Under the pieces are notes generated by a model, which worked only from the letters and a program-made list of their open reading frames with translations, searched no databases and was not told the origin of the DNA. Shown in pieces: positions 26,313 to 34,767 of a stretch of 64,000 nt of DNA (positions are counted from its first letter, which is position 1; each line of letters starts with the position of its first letter). The DNA is taken from positions 62,001 through 126,000 of the forward strand of contig NZ_JAGHKP010000004.1 of assembly GCF_017742215.1 (NCBI RefSeq). Direction: 5' to 3'. Source of the stretch: Chitinophaga chungangae. Lineage in GTDB: Bacteria > Bacteroidota > Bacteroidia > Chitinophagales > Chitinophagaceae. Both the position numbers and the translations under genes were made by a program.

Positions 26313-28117
26313 TAGCGGCGTATCACCCGCATGATCTTATCAAACAGCTCCGTGTTTTCGTACACGCCCCTGAAATCCATGGAGTGCGGCCCGTACGCGA
26401 ACACGGGCACCATAATGGCCGTATGGTCTGATGTGCTGAAAGCCCCGTCTACATACCCTTTTTTGATATCCCCGTCCAGCAGGCTGAGGCCGCCGGTTTC
26501 GTGGTCGGCGGTTACGATCACGAGCGTTTCGCCGTTGCTGTCCGCAAACCGGAGGGCTTCGCCGATCAGCCGGTCGAAGTCGAGCATTTCCATGGTGAGG
26601 TAAGGCACGGAGTTGGCGTGGCCGCCGTAGTCGATCTGCGCGCCTTCTTCCATCAGGAAAAATCCTTTTTTATTGCCCGCCAAAGCGCTGGTGGCTTTGC
26701 GGAACGAGCGCAGGAGAAAATCGCCGCGGCCTTTCTGCATGCTGAGGCCCGCGCTGTCTGCCAGCACGATAAATTTTCCGCCGCGAATGGTGTCGAGCGC
26801 GGAGAGACTGGTGGAAAAGCGGTAGCCTTTCTGCTGCAGCTGTTCGCGAAGCGGCAGAAAATGTTTGCCGCCCGCGCCGATGAGGATGCTCACGGGGCTT
26901 TGCAGGAAATCTTTCGCGATGGCGGCGTAGTTGCTTCTTTCCCTGTTATGCCCGTAAAACGCGCCGGGCGTGGCGTCTGTGATGTTTCCCGAGCTGATGA
27001 GCGCGCTTTGCATGCCGAGGGGCGCAATGAGGTCGGGAATGCTTTGTAATGGCGCATCCACCGGGTCTACGCCTACGGAACGGTTATGCGTTTTTTTACC
27101 GGAGGCCATGGCGGTGCCGCCTGCGGCGGAATCGGTAATGTAGTTGCTGAAAGACGCGGTTTTGGAAAAACCGATGTTCAGCAGCCTGAACAGGTTCAGC
27201 GCGCCGAAGTTGCCGGTGTATCCCGCGTAGATCTGCGCCAGCCCCATGCCGTCGCCGATAAGCAGGATCACGTTTTTTACCTTCGATTGTTTGTCGTTGT
27301 TTTTATAGCTGGGCATATACACCGCATGCGGCGCGGCGCCCTGGTACTGGGCCTGCACGCGGGTGCGGAGATAATCGGCCAGTGCGTCTACCTTATCGGT
27401 ATTGATATAATCCACGCCGAGATTGATCATGGTTTTCCAGGCGTTCACTTCGTCCGGCGTGGCCCAGAAGCGGAACTTTTTAGACATGCCATGCACTTTG
27501 TTCAGCACGGCTTGTACTTTCTGCATGTCTTCCTGCACCAGGTAACCTTTGCCGTTCCATTGGGTGTAGCTGCGGAAGTTGTCGCTGAACAGCGGGATGC
27601 GTTCCAGCTGTTCGGCGGTATAATTTTGATGGGGCAGCCCGTCGAACAGGATCCATGCGGGATAATTTTTCCAGAGGGAAGCGTCGGGGCGGCTGCCGCT
27701 GATCACGATCTGCACTTTGGGGTTGGAAGTGATCTCCGGGTATTTTTCAAGTTGCTGGATAAGCGCCTGCATAGTGGGCACGCCGCTGGTTTTGAAATCG
27801 ATCAGCAGTTGCACGCCCTGTTTCATTTCGCCGAACACGCCTTTTTTTTCGCGGATCTTTCGCAGCAGCGGCTCCAGGTAAAGGGAGCGGAGCGTTTTGC
27901 CGCTGTCTATTTCCGAAGCGGTATGCGCCACGTACAGCTCGCCGTTGCGCTCGAACACGTCGGCCTCGATGGAGCCGAAGTTGCGGGCGAACGCGGCCTC
28001 GAAAGGCGCGGCCTGGAGATAATCGTTGTGGGAATGCGCGTTGGCGCTGGTATACTGTGCCTGTGCGGGAACGGCGAAGCAGCAGAGCAGCAGGAGGTTT
28101 CGCAGTAAAGTGTTCAT
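26303..28117 (-). CDS. GDPD-like phosphodiesterase fused to alkaline phosphatase
   Basis: A protein of about 604 residues with a signal peptide (MNTLLRNLLLLCCFAVPAQA). Residues about 24-255 are a PLC-like phosphodiesterase domain of GDPD/AIM6 type, with AHSHNDY, SIEADVF and LYVAHT carrying the metal and catalytic residues. Residues about 280-604 are a complete alkaline phosphatase: LLIGDGMG (D289), catalytic S330 in TDSAAGGTA, MEEGAQIDYGGHAN, TADHETGG and TSDHT. The enzyme could cut phosphodiesters and release phosphate from the product in the periplasm. The ATG at 28115-28117 is chosen for the signal peptide; the longer frame to 28186 is not needed. Confidence 0.85.
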   Translation of the reverse strand: MNTLLRNLLLLCCFAVPAQAQYTSANAHSHNDYLQAAPFEAAFARNFGSIEADVFERNGELYVAHTASEIDSGKTLRSLYLEPLLRKIREKKGVFGEMKQGVQLLIDFKTSGVPTMQALIQQLEKYPEITSNPKVQIVISGSRPDASLWKNYPAWILFDGLPHQNYTAEQLERIPLFSDNFRSYTQWNGKGYLVQEDMQKVQAVLNKVHGMSKKFRFWATPDEVNAWKTMINLGVDYINTDKVDALADYLRTRVQAQYQGAAPHAVYMPSYKNNDKQSKVKNVILLIGDGMGLAQIYAGYTGNFGALNLFRLLNIGFSKTASFSNYITDSAAGGTAMASGKKTHNRSVGVDPVDAPLQSIPDLIAPLGMQSALISSGNITDATPGAFYGHNRERSNYAAIAKDFLQSPVSILIGAGGKHFLPLREQLQQKGYRFSTSLSALDTIRGGKFIVLADSAGLSMQKGRGDFLLRSFRKATSALAGNKKGFFLMEEGAQIDYGGHANSVPYLTMEMLDFDRLIGEALRFADSNGETLVIVTADHETGGLSLLDGDIKKGYVDGAFSTSDHTAIMVPVFAYGPHSMDFRGVYENTELFDKIMRVIRRYQN

Positions 28118-28212
28118 ATGGGCTAAAATAGCGAACTCCGGCAATAATGGGTTGTATAACGCGGATATATTTTCGTTAACAAACAAGCGGTGTTGAGGAA
28201 TGTGCCGTTAAC

Positions 28213-28248
28213 AAAAAAAAGCATGCCGGGCGGTGAGGCCCGGCATGC
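28213..28248 (-). terminator. Terminator of dnaA
   Basis: An 11-bp perfect stem, GCATGCCGGGC (28221-28231) with GCCCGGCATGC (28238-28248) and a 6-base loop; read leftward it is followed by eight T residues (AAAAAAAA at 28213-28220 on the plus strand). Confidence 0.85.
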
Positions 28249-28278
28249 GGAAATTATTTTGCAGAGGTTGCGGTTGGG

Positions 28279-29712
28279 TTACATTGCTGCAAGTTGCACT
28301 TTTTGTTGCAGCTCGATCACGCTGTCGCGGAAACTGTTGTCGGTGTCCATGAGGTCTTTCACGGTCTGGCAGGAGTGGATCACGGTAGTGTGGTCTCTTC
28401 CGCCGAAATGTTCGCCGATGGTCTTGAGCGAGTTTTTGGTGAAGCTTTTGGCCAGGTACATGGTGATCTGGCGGGCCTGCACGATCTCGCGTTTGCGAGT
28501 TTTCTGCAACAATTTGTCGTAGGCCACGTCAAAATATTCGCAGACCATTTTCTGGATGCTTTCGATGGTGATCTCTTTGGAGGAGGTTTTTACGAAAGAC
28601 TTCAGTACGCGTTTCGCCAGTTCGAGGTCAATTTCTTTCCTGTTGAGGGACGATTGCGCCAGCAGGGAAATAAGCGCGCCTTCCAGTTCGCGTACGTTGC
28701 TCTGGATGTTATAGGCTACGTATTTCACGACTTCTTTGGGCATTTCGAGGCCGTCGTTGCGCATCTTCATTTCAAGGATCTCCATGCGCGTTTCGAAGTC
28801 GGGCAAACCAACATCGGCGCTGAGGCCCCAGCGGAAGCGGCTCAGGAGCCTTTCCTGCACGCCGTCCAGGTCTTTGGGCGGTTTGTCTGACGTAAGGATC
28901 AGCTGTTTGCCGCTTTGGTGCAAATGGTTGAAGATGGCGAAAAACGCGTCCTGCGATTTTTCGGCGCGGGCGAAGAACTGTATATCGTCTACGATCAGCA
29001 CGTCTATCAGCTGGTAGAAGTGAATGAAATCGTTGATGATATTATTTTTCGAATGATCGATGAACTGGTTGATGAACTTTTCGGCGCTGACGTACAGCAC
29101 GGCCTTGTTAGGGGCCTGCCTTTTCACTTCATTGCCGATGGCCTGCGCCAGGTGCGTTTTGCCGAGGCCTACGCCGCCGTAGATCACGAGCGGATTGAAG
29201 GAGGTGCCGCCGGGTTTGTCGGACACGGTTTTGCCCGCCCTGCGCGCCACGCGGTTGCAATCGCCTTCAATAAAGGATTCAAAGGTGTAATTGTGATTCA
29301 GCTGTGAATCGATCTGCACGCGTTTGATGCCCGGGATCACAAACGGGTTCTTCACCGGGTTTTGTATCGTTAACGGGAAATCAACTTCACTATCCTTCTG
29401 AGGTTTGGTGAACTGCGTTGGCATATTCACGGTTTTAGGGTGCTGATGTGGAGTGCCATTCTCGACTACGATCCGGTATTCCAGTCTTGCTTCTTTACCT
29501 AATTCCCGCTTGATGGTTTTCCCTAACAGGCCCACATAATGTTCTTCAAGATATTCGTAGAAAAACTGGCTCGGTACCTGGATGGTTAAAACATTGTTCT
29601 CAAGCTTGACGGGTTTTATCGGTTCAAACCATGTTTTAAATGGCTGCCATTCCACAATATCCCTGATTATATTCAGACACCTTTCCCAAACTTGTTCGCA
29701 AGTTTTATTCAT
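28279..29712 (-). CDS. dnaA: Chromosomal replication initiator DnaA
   Basis: A 477-residue DnaA, the AAA+ protein that binds origin DnaA boxes and opens the duplex. Domain I is seen at the N-terminus (ERCLNIIRDIVEWQPFKTWF), a short linker follows, then the ATPase domain with Walker A GGVGLGKTH (about 179-187) and Walker B LIVDDIQFF (about 239-246), and finally domain IV with the DnaA signature GGRDHTTVIHSC that contacts the box. Full length and all key residues present. The gene has a strong terminator and a long AT-rich upstream region. Confidence 0.97.
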   Translation of the reverse strand: MNKTCEQVWERCLNIIRDIVEWQPFKTWFEPIKPVKLENNVLTIQVPSQFFYEYLEEHYVGLLGKTIKRELGKEARLEYRIVVENGTPHQHPKTVNMPTQFTKPQKDSEVDFPLTIQNPVKNPFVIPGIKRVQIDSQLNHNYTFESFIEGDCNRVARRAGKTVSDKPGGTSFNPLVIYGGVGLGKTHLAQAIGNEVKRQAPNKAVLYVSAEKFINQFIDHSKNNIINDFIHFYQLIDVLIVDDIQFFARAEKSQDAFFAIFNHLHQSGKQLILTSDKPPKDLDGVQERLLSRFRWGLSADVGLPDFETRMEILEMKMRNDGLEMPKEVVKYVAYNIQSNVRELEGALISLLAQSSLNRKEIDLELAKRVLKSFVKTSSKEITIESIQKMVCEYFDVAYDKLLQKTRKREIVQARQITMYLAKSFTKNSLKTIGEHFGGRDHTTVIHSCQTVKDLMDTDNSFRDSVIELQQKVQLAAM

Positions 29713-30220
29713 TTAATAAAAAATAATTAAGTCGTGTTATTAATTTGGGTGTTCTCGAATACAAATTCTTCAATGCGGGCAGTTGAAGAACTTTTTTGAC
29801 AGGACGACGAATATCTGTAGAAAATGTTGAAAAAAAAAATTTATCTGGCCTTGTTTTATTTCCAACAATTACAGAATGTTCTCACCCTGTTTATTCAAGT
29901 TTTATCGGCTAAAACACCCGTTTAGCCTGCAATTTCGTTACAACGAAAAGTGTTAAACCGTACAAGCATGATTAACAGGTAATTTGTAAAAGTGTTTACT
30001 CGTTTACATAAAATTACCGGCATAACTGGTAAAATACCATTGCCTGATTCGCCTATCATTTCGTAAACCCGGGGGATACTCAGTGGGCTCTTGTGTGATT
30101 CACTTTTTTAGGTAACTGCTTTCTCGTTATTCTCAAATTCCATGCAAATTTATGATATGGTTTGAAATAATTGCGAATAACTTGTGCAAAAGTAATTAAG
30201 CGGCACTGTACTGAAAAACT
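29713..30220. other. AT-rich region upstream of dnaA with clustered palindromes
   Basis: About 510 bases without a gene. I find no exact DnaA box (TTWTNCACA); the nearest is TTTTCAACA read on the minus strand near 29825. The stretch 29933-30039 holds four perfect dyads: TTTCGTT-AC-AACGAAA (29933-29948), GGTAATTT (29978-29985) with AAATTACC (30011-30018), GTAAA-AGTG-TTTAC (29986-29999) nested inside the former, and TGGTA-AAA-TACCA (30027-30039). These could serve in dnaA control, or in origin function, but the origin is not established here. Confidence 0.45.
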
Positions 30221-30228
30221 TATCTTTG
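30221..30228 (+). promoter_or_regulatory. Bacteroidota -7 element before the DUF3127 gene
   Basis: TATCTTTG fits TAnnTTTG exactly, 28 bases before the ATG at 30257. No good -33 TTG is seen. Confidence 0.4.
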
Positions 30229-30256
30229 GCGGAATTGAAATTTTAAATTTGTTTTT

Positions 30257-30661
30257 ATGAGTTTTGAAATTACCGGAAAGCTGGTAGTGAAGTACAATAC
30301 GGTTCAGCGCAGCGAATCATTCAAGACCCGTGAGTTCGTGATCGAGAAGTCTGATGATATCAACGGCCGTGTGATCACCAACTATATCAAATTCCAGTCT
30401 GTGCAGGACCGTACCAGCATTGTGGACCGTCACAATGAAGGGGAAATGGTTAAAGTTTATTTTAATATAAAAGGCACGCGTTGGGAAAAAGATGGTAAAG
30501 TGAACTATATCACCAACCTCGATGCATGGCGCATGGAAAGCATGATGCAGGCCCAGCCCGGCGCAGACCGCATGCCCGACTACAACACCTCGCAGGAAGC
30601 CCCCTTCTCCCAGGGCGGCGGCAATAGCAACAGCAACAGCGGGGACGATCTGCCCTTCTAG
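30257..30661 (+). CDS. DUF3127 protein with SSB-like acidic C-terminal tip
   Basis: A 134-residue protein. Residues 1-95 match the DUF3127 family (FEITGKLVVKYNTVQRSESFKTREFVIE, then NYIKFQSVQDRTS and VKVYFNIKGTRWEKDGKVNYITNL), probably an OB-like beta fold. A glycine/asparagine-rich linker follows, and the chain ends in DDLPF. That tail is the same kind of acidic tip used by bacterial single-stranded DNA-binding protein to recruit repair and replication enzymes. It may thus bind nucleic acid or SSB partners, but it is not the canonical SSB. Monocistronic, with its own promoter element and terminator. Confidence 0.8.
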   Translation: MSFEITGKLVVKYNTVQRSESFKTREFVIEKSDDINGRVITNYIKFQSVQDRTSIVDRHNEGEMVKVYFNIKGTRWEKDGKVNYITNLDAWRMESMMQAQPGADRMPDYNTSQEAPFSQGGGNSNSNSGDDLPF

Positions 30662-30684
30662 TCACTGGTCAATCTTATTATACC

Positions 30685-30711
30685 GCAAAGGCCCCGCGAG
30701 GGGCCTTTTGC
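30685..30711 (+). terminator. Terminator of the DUF3127 gene
   Basis: GCAAAGGCCCC (30685-30695), a 4-base loop, and GGGGCCTTTTGC (30700-30711). Confidence 0.8.
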
Positions 30712-30760
30712 CATTTATGCCTATCTTCGCGGCAGTTTTAGGATAAATACCTAACCGCGC

Positions 30761-32320
30761 ATGATACAACAGATCTCTCTTAAACTGCTCCCGCAGGAAG
30801 CCGGCCACCACAAGGCCGTTGTAAAACACGCCGCCGCTTCCCTCGGCGTGAAACCCGCAGACGTTACCGGGTTTAATCTTATCAAACGTTCCATAGACGC
30901 GCGATCGCGGCAGGCATATTTTGTGCTCACGCTGGAAGTGTTTGTCAATGAGCCTTTCCGCCAACGCGTTTCGCCCGCCTTCCGCTACGACCCCGTTACA
31001 CCCGGAGCGGAAAAGGTGATCGTGATAGGAGCCGGGCCCGCAGGGCTTTTCGCCGCATTGCGACTGATAGAGCTCGGCCTGAAGCCCATCGTGCTCGAAA
31101 GAGGGAAAGACGTGCGCGCACGCCGCCGCGACCTCGCCGCCCTCAATAAAACCGGCATCGTAAACCCCGAATCCAATTACTGCTTCGGCGAAGGCGGCGC
31201 CGGCACCTACTCAGACGGCAAACTTTACACCCGCTCCAACAAAAGAGGAAATATCAACCGCATCCTCCACATCTTTCAGCAATTCGGGGCAGACGAAAAT
31301 ATTCTCACCGACGCGCATCCCCACATCGGCACCAACAAACTCCCGCACATCATCACCGCCATGCGCGAACAGGTGATCCAAAGCGGGGGAGAGGTGATCT
31401 TCGAACAAAAGGTCACGGATTTTCTTGTGCGCGACGGCCAGGTCACCGGCGTAACCACCGCCGGGGGAGACAGGTGGGACGCCAAACATGTCATTCTCGC
31501 CACCGGTCATTCCGCCCGCGACATCTTTCAGCTCCTGCATGATAAACATATTCTGATAGAAGCAAAACCTTTCGCGCTCGGCGTGCGCATCGAACACCCG
31601 CAGTCGCTGATAGACAGCGCCCAGTACCATTGCAGCCTGCGCGGCGATTACCTGCCGCCCGCCAGCTACAGTCTCGTGGAACAGGTGGAAGGCCGCGGCG
31701 TGTTCTCCTTCTGCATGTGCCCCGGCGGCATCATCGCGCCCGCAGCCACTTCGCCCGGCGAGCTGGTGGTGAACGGCTGGAGCCCTTCCAAACGCAATAA
31801 CCCTTACGCTAATTCGGGCATGGTGGTAACGGTGGACGAAAGCGACTTCGCTCCCTTCGCCGCCGAAGGCAGTCTCGCCGCGATGTATTTCCAGCAGTCG
31901 GTTGAAAAAGACGCCTACAACGCAGGCGGCGGCGGCTTTGTAGCGCCCGCGCAACGTATGACGGATTTCGTGAAAGGACGGTCTTCCTCCACGCTGCCCG
32001 ACTGCTCCTACATTCCCGGCCTCAACAGCGTGAACCTCCGCGAAGTATTGCCTGCCGCCGTACATACCCGTCTCGGCGAAGCATTTAAAGTCTTCGGTAA
32101 AAAGATGCGCGGCTATTACACGGAAGACGCGGTGCTGGTAGCCACCGAATCGCGCACCTCTTCGCCCGTGCGCATCCCCCGGGAAGACGCCACGCTCATG
32201 CATCCCCAGGTGAAAGGACTGTACCCCTGCGGCGAAGGCGCCGGTTATGCCGGCGGCATCGTATCCGCCGCGATGGACGGGGAACGCGTAGCGGAAGCTA
32301 TCGCGGGCGTTCGTATATAG
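30761..32320 (+). CDS. FAD-dependent dehydrogenase of the COG2509 type
   Basis: A 519-residue flavoprotein. After an N-terminal alpha/beta domain of about 80 residues comes the FAD-binding motif VIVIGAGPAGLFAAL, the adjacent LERGKDVRARRRD, the CFGEGGAGTYSDGKLYTR block and the closing GLYPCGEGAGYAGGIVSAAMDG. This combination is that of the uncharacterised FAD-dependent dehydrogenases (COG2509), for which a physiological substrate is not established. Full length. Monocistronic, likely cytoplasmic. Confidence 0.85.
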   Translation: MIQQISLKLLPQEAGHHKAVVKHAAASLGVKPADVTGFNLIKRSIDARSRQAYFVLTLEVFVNEPFRQRVSPAFRYDPVTPGAEKVIVIGAGPAGLFAALRLIELGLKPIVLERGKDVRARRRDLAALNKTGIVNPESNYCFGEGGAGTYSDGKLYTRSNKRGNINRILHIFQQFGADENILTDAHPHIGTNKLPHIITAMREQVIQSGGEVIFEQKVTDFLVRDGQVTGVTTAGGDRWDAKHVILATGHSARDIFQLLHDKHILIEAKPFALGVRIEHPQSLIDSAQYHCSLRGDYLPPASYSLVEQVEGRGVFSFCMCPGGIIAPAATSPGELVVNGWSPSKRNNPYANSGMVVTVDESDFAPFAAEGSLAAMYFQQSVEKDAYNAGGGGFVAPAQRMTDFVKGRSSSTLPDCSYIPGLNSVNLREVLPAAVHTRLGEAFKVFGKKMRGYYTEDAVLVATESRTSSPVRIPREDATLMHPQVKGLYPCGEGAGYAGGIVSAAMDGERVAEAIAGVRI

Positions 32321-32413
32321 CAACGGGCTGTTTGTGTATTATTAAGAAAATTCCATATGAATTCCTTGGCCCCGTTGGGGAGAACCTGTAATTTAACATC
32401 GTCAATCAATGTT

Positions 32414-33331
32414 ATGAACGTACTGGACCTGCAACATCTCAAGAAGCATTATGCCACCCACAAAGCCGTGGACGATATCAGTTTCTCCATTCCCAAAGGC
32501 AGCATATTCGGTCTGCTCGGCCCGAACGGTGCGGGAAAAACCACGCTGCTGCGCATGATCACAGGCATCTTTTACCCCGATGCGGGCGAGATATTTTTTG
32601 ACGGAAAAAAGTTCGACCCGAGGGAAGACGTGCAATACATCGGCTATATGCCCGAAGAGCGCGGTTTGTATAAAAAAATGAAAGTAGGCGAGCAGGTGCT
32701 TTACCTCGCACAGCTGAAAGGCCTCGGCAGGAAAGACGCGCAAAACAAGATCGATTACTGGTTCAATAAATTCGACATCACCACCTGGGCCAATAAAAAG
32801 ATCGAAGAGCTGAGCAAAGGCATGCAGCAAAAAGTGCAGTTCATCTCCACCGTCATGCACCATCCTAAACTGCTGATACTGGACGAGCCCTTCTCCGGCC
32901 TCGACCCGATCAATTCCAAACTGATACAGGACGAGATCTTCGAAATGGCGAAAAACGGCACCACCATTATATTTTCCACCCACCGTATGGAGCAGGTGGA
33001 AGAGATCTGCGACCACATCGTGCTGGTGAACAAAGGCCGCAAAATACTCGACGGGCCGGTGAAACAGATCAAGCAGGACTTCAAGCAGCACCTGTTCTAC
33101 ATCAGCCTCGAACAGCAGCCCAATCCCGCGCAGATGGCCACCCATCATTTCTCCATCGTTCAGAACCACGACAAGGCCTATACCGTCAAGCTGAACGAGT
33201 TCAGCCAGACGAACGATATTTTATCCCACTTCATTCACCATGGCATCCAGGTGAATTATTTCAGGGAAATACTCCCCACCATCAACGAAGTTTTCATCTC
33301 GCAGGTGAGAATGACGGACATGGCGAATTAA
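32414..33331 (+). CDS. ABC-2 type transporter ATP-binding protein (NatA-like)
   Basis: About 305 residues. Walker A is GLLGPNGAGKTTLL, the signature region is ELSKGMQQKVQF, Walker B is LLILDEPFSGLDP and the switch His is in FSTHRMEQ; a C-terminal regulatory region follows. It powers the export complex formed with the membrane protein encoded 52 bases downstream. Such pairs resemble NatAB Na+ exporters, but the substrate is not given by sequence. The ATG at 32414 is chosen; a 19-residue in-frame extension to 32357 is not typical of the family. Confidence 0.9.
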   Translation: MNVLDLQHLKKHYATHKAVDDISFSIPKGSIFGLLGPNGAGKTTLLRMITGIFYPDAGEIFFDGKKFDPREDVQYIGYMPEERGLYKKMKVGEQVLYLAQLKGLGRKDAQNKIDYWFNKFDITTWANKKIEELSKGMQQKVQFISTVMHHPKLLILDEPFSGLDPINSKLIQDEIFEMAKNGTTIIFSTHRMEQVEEICDHIVLVNKGRKILDGPVKQIKQDFKQHLFYISLEQQPNPAQMATHHFSIVQNHDKAYTVKLNEFSQTNDILSHFIHHGIQVNYFREILPTINEVFISQVRMTDMAN

Positions 33332-33383
33332 AAAGTGCCTTGAGATATTACACGCATACAAACAGCAACTAATTCATGCAACC

Positions 33384-34691
33384 ATGAGCAAGATCTGGAT
33401 CATTATCAAAAGGGAATACCTGACCCGCGTAAAGAAAAAATCCTTTATCCTCACCACGCTGCTGCTGCCGCTGTTCTTCGTGGCCATGATGGTAGTGCCC
33501 GCCCTGGTGATGAGCAGCGGGGATAGCGGGAAAGTGGCCGTGGTAGACGAAAGCGGGCTGTTCGAAGGCAAATTGTCCGACGAAGGGGACGTACATTATA
33601 AATTCGTGCAGGCGGATATCGATACATTCAAAAACTCTTATCTCAGCCAGGGTTATACCGGTTTGCTGCACATTCCCAAAATGGACGTGACCAGGCCTCC
33701 AAGCATTATCTATTACAGCCGGGGACAAATGGGCATCTCGCTCAAATCTTCCATGGAGAAAAAAGTGGAGAATATTATTGAAGATAAACGCATGGAACTG
33801 GCCGGCATCGATAAATCGAAACTGGAAGACATCCGCGTGGATATCGACATCGTGAACCTCGCCGGCAAAGAAGGCCGCAAGGGCAGCGCCCTACAGGCTT
33901 ACGCCATCGGCTGGGGCTCCGGTTTCCTGATCTACATTATCCTGCTCGTGTTCGGCATGATGGTGATGCGCGGGGTGATGGAAGAAAAAATGAACCGCAT
34001 CGCGGAAGTGGTGATCTCCAGCGTAAAACCTTTCCAGCTGATGATGGGCAAAATTATCGGCATCGCCTGTGTGGGCCTTACGCAATTCCTGATATGGATC
34101 GTGCTGATCGTGGGACTGTACTGGATCACGGTATTAATGATCGGCCCCGAAATGCTGAGCAACAATGCCATGGCAAACTCACCCAGCATGGCCGCGAACA
34201 GCGATGCCACCAAACAGGCGGTGGCTGAAATGGTAAGATCGGTAGGCAGCGTCAACTGGCCGTTCATTATTTTCTGTTTCGTGTTCTATTTCCTGGGCGG
34301 GTACCTGTTTTATGCGGCGCTGTTTGCGGCAGTGGGCAGTTTGGTGAACGAAGACCCCAACGATGCGCAGTCGCTGACCTTTCCGATCACCCTGCCGGTG
34401 ATCATTTCCATCATCATCATGATGTCTGCAGTCGCCAAGCCTAACAGCGCGGTGGCGGTGTGGGGAAGCATCATCCCGTTTTCCTCGCCGATCGTGATGA
34501 TGGCGCGCATACCCTATGGCGTGCCGGGCACCGTGCCGTACTGGCAGCTGGGCCTGTCGATGGTCTTGCTGATCGCCGGTTTTATCGGCACCACCTGGGT
34601 GGCGGCGAAAATTTACCGCACGGGCATTTTGCTCTACGGCAAAAAAGTAACGCTGAAAGAAGTGGGGAAATGGCTGGTGAGAAAAAGTTGA
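33384..34691 (+). CDS. ABC-2 type transporter permease (NatB-like)
   Basis: A 435-residue ABC-2 permease. The first helix follows IIIKREYLTRVKKKSFI, the usual start of this group, then a large extracytoplasmic domain (about 45-180) and five further helices. VMEEKMNRIAEVVISSVKPFQLMMGKIIG is the family-defining cytoplasmic segment. It forms the channel with the preceding ATPase. NatB-type export of Na+ or a toxic compound is likely by family, not shown. Confidence 0.9.
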   Translation: MSKIWIIIKREYLTRVKKKSFILTTLLLPLFFVAMMVVPALVMSSGDSGKVAVVDESGLFEGKLSDEGDVHYKFVQADIDTFKNSYLSQGYTGLLHIPKMDVTRPPSIIYYSRGQMGISLKSSMEKKVENIIEDKRMELAGIDKSKLEDIRVDIDIVNLAGKEGRKGSALQAYAIGWGSGFLIYIILLVFGMMVMRGVMEEKMNRIAEVVISSVKPFQLMMGKIIGIACVGLTQFLIWIVLIVGLYWITVLMIGPEMLSNNAMANSPSMAANSDATKQAVAEMVRSVGSVNWPFIIFCFVFYFLGGYLFYAALFAAVGSLVNEDPNDAQSLTFPITLPVIISIIIMMSAVAKPNSAVAVWGSIIPFSSPIVMMARIPYGVPGTVPYWQLGLSMVLLIAGFIGTTWVAAKIYRTGILLYGKKVTLKEVGKWLVRKS

Positions 34692-34714
34692 TGTTTTGAA
34701 AGAAGAATACCAGG

Positions 34715-34749
34715 AAACCTGCAATGGCTATGGCCGTTGCAGGTTTTTT
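34715..34749 (+). terminator. Terminator of the NatAB-like pair
   Basis: AAACCTGCAATGGC (34715-34728) pairs with GCCGTTGCAGGTTT (34733-34746), followed by more T residues. Confidence 0.8.
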
Positions 34750-34767
34750 CTTTGGAAGGGAAAATGT

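Noticed and set aside
29713-30256. Replication origin (oriC)
   Set aside because: AT-rich and next to dnaA, but no exact DnaA boxes are seen, and in Bacteroidota dnaA often lies away from the origin. Kept only as a palindrome cluster.
30257-30661. Canonical single-stranded DNA-binding protein (ssb)
   Set aside because: The acidic tip DDLPF fits, but the domain is DUF3127 and lacks the SSB OB-fold sequence pattern.
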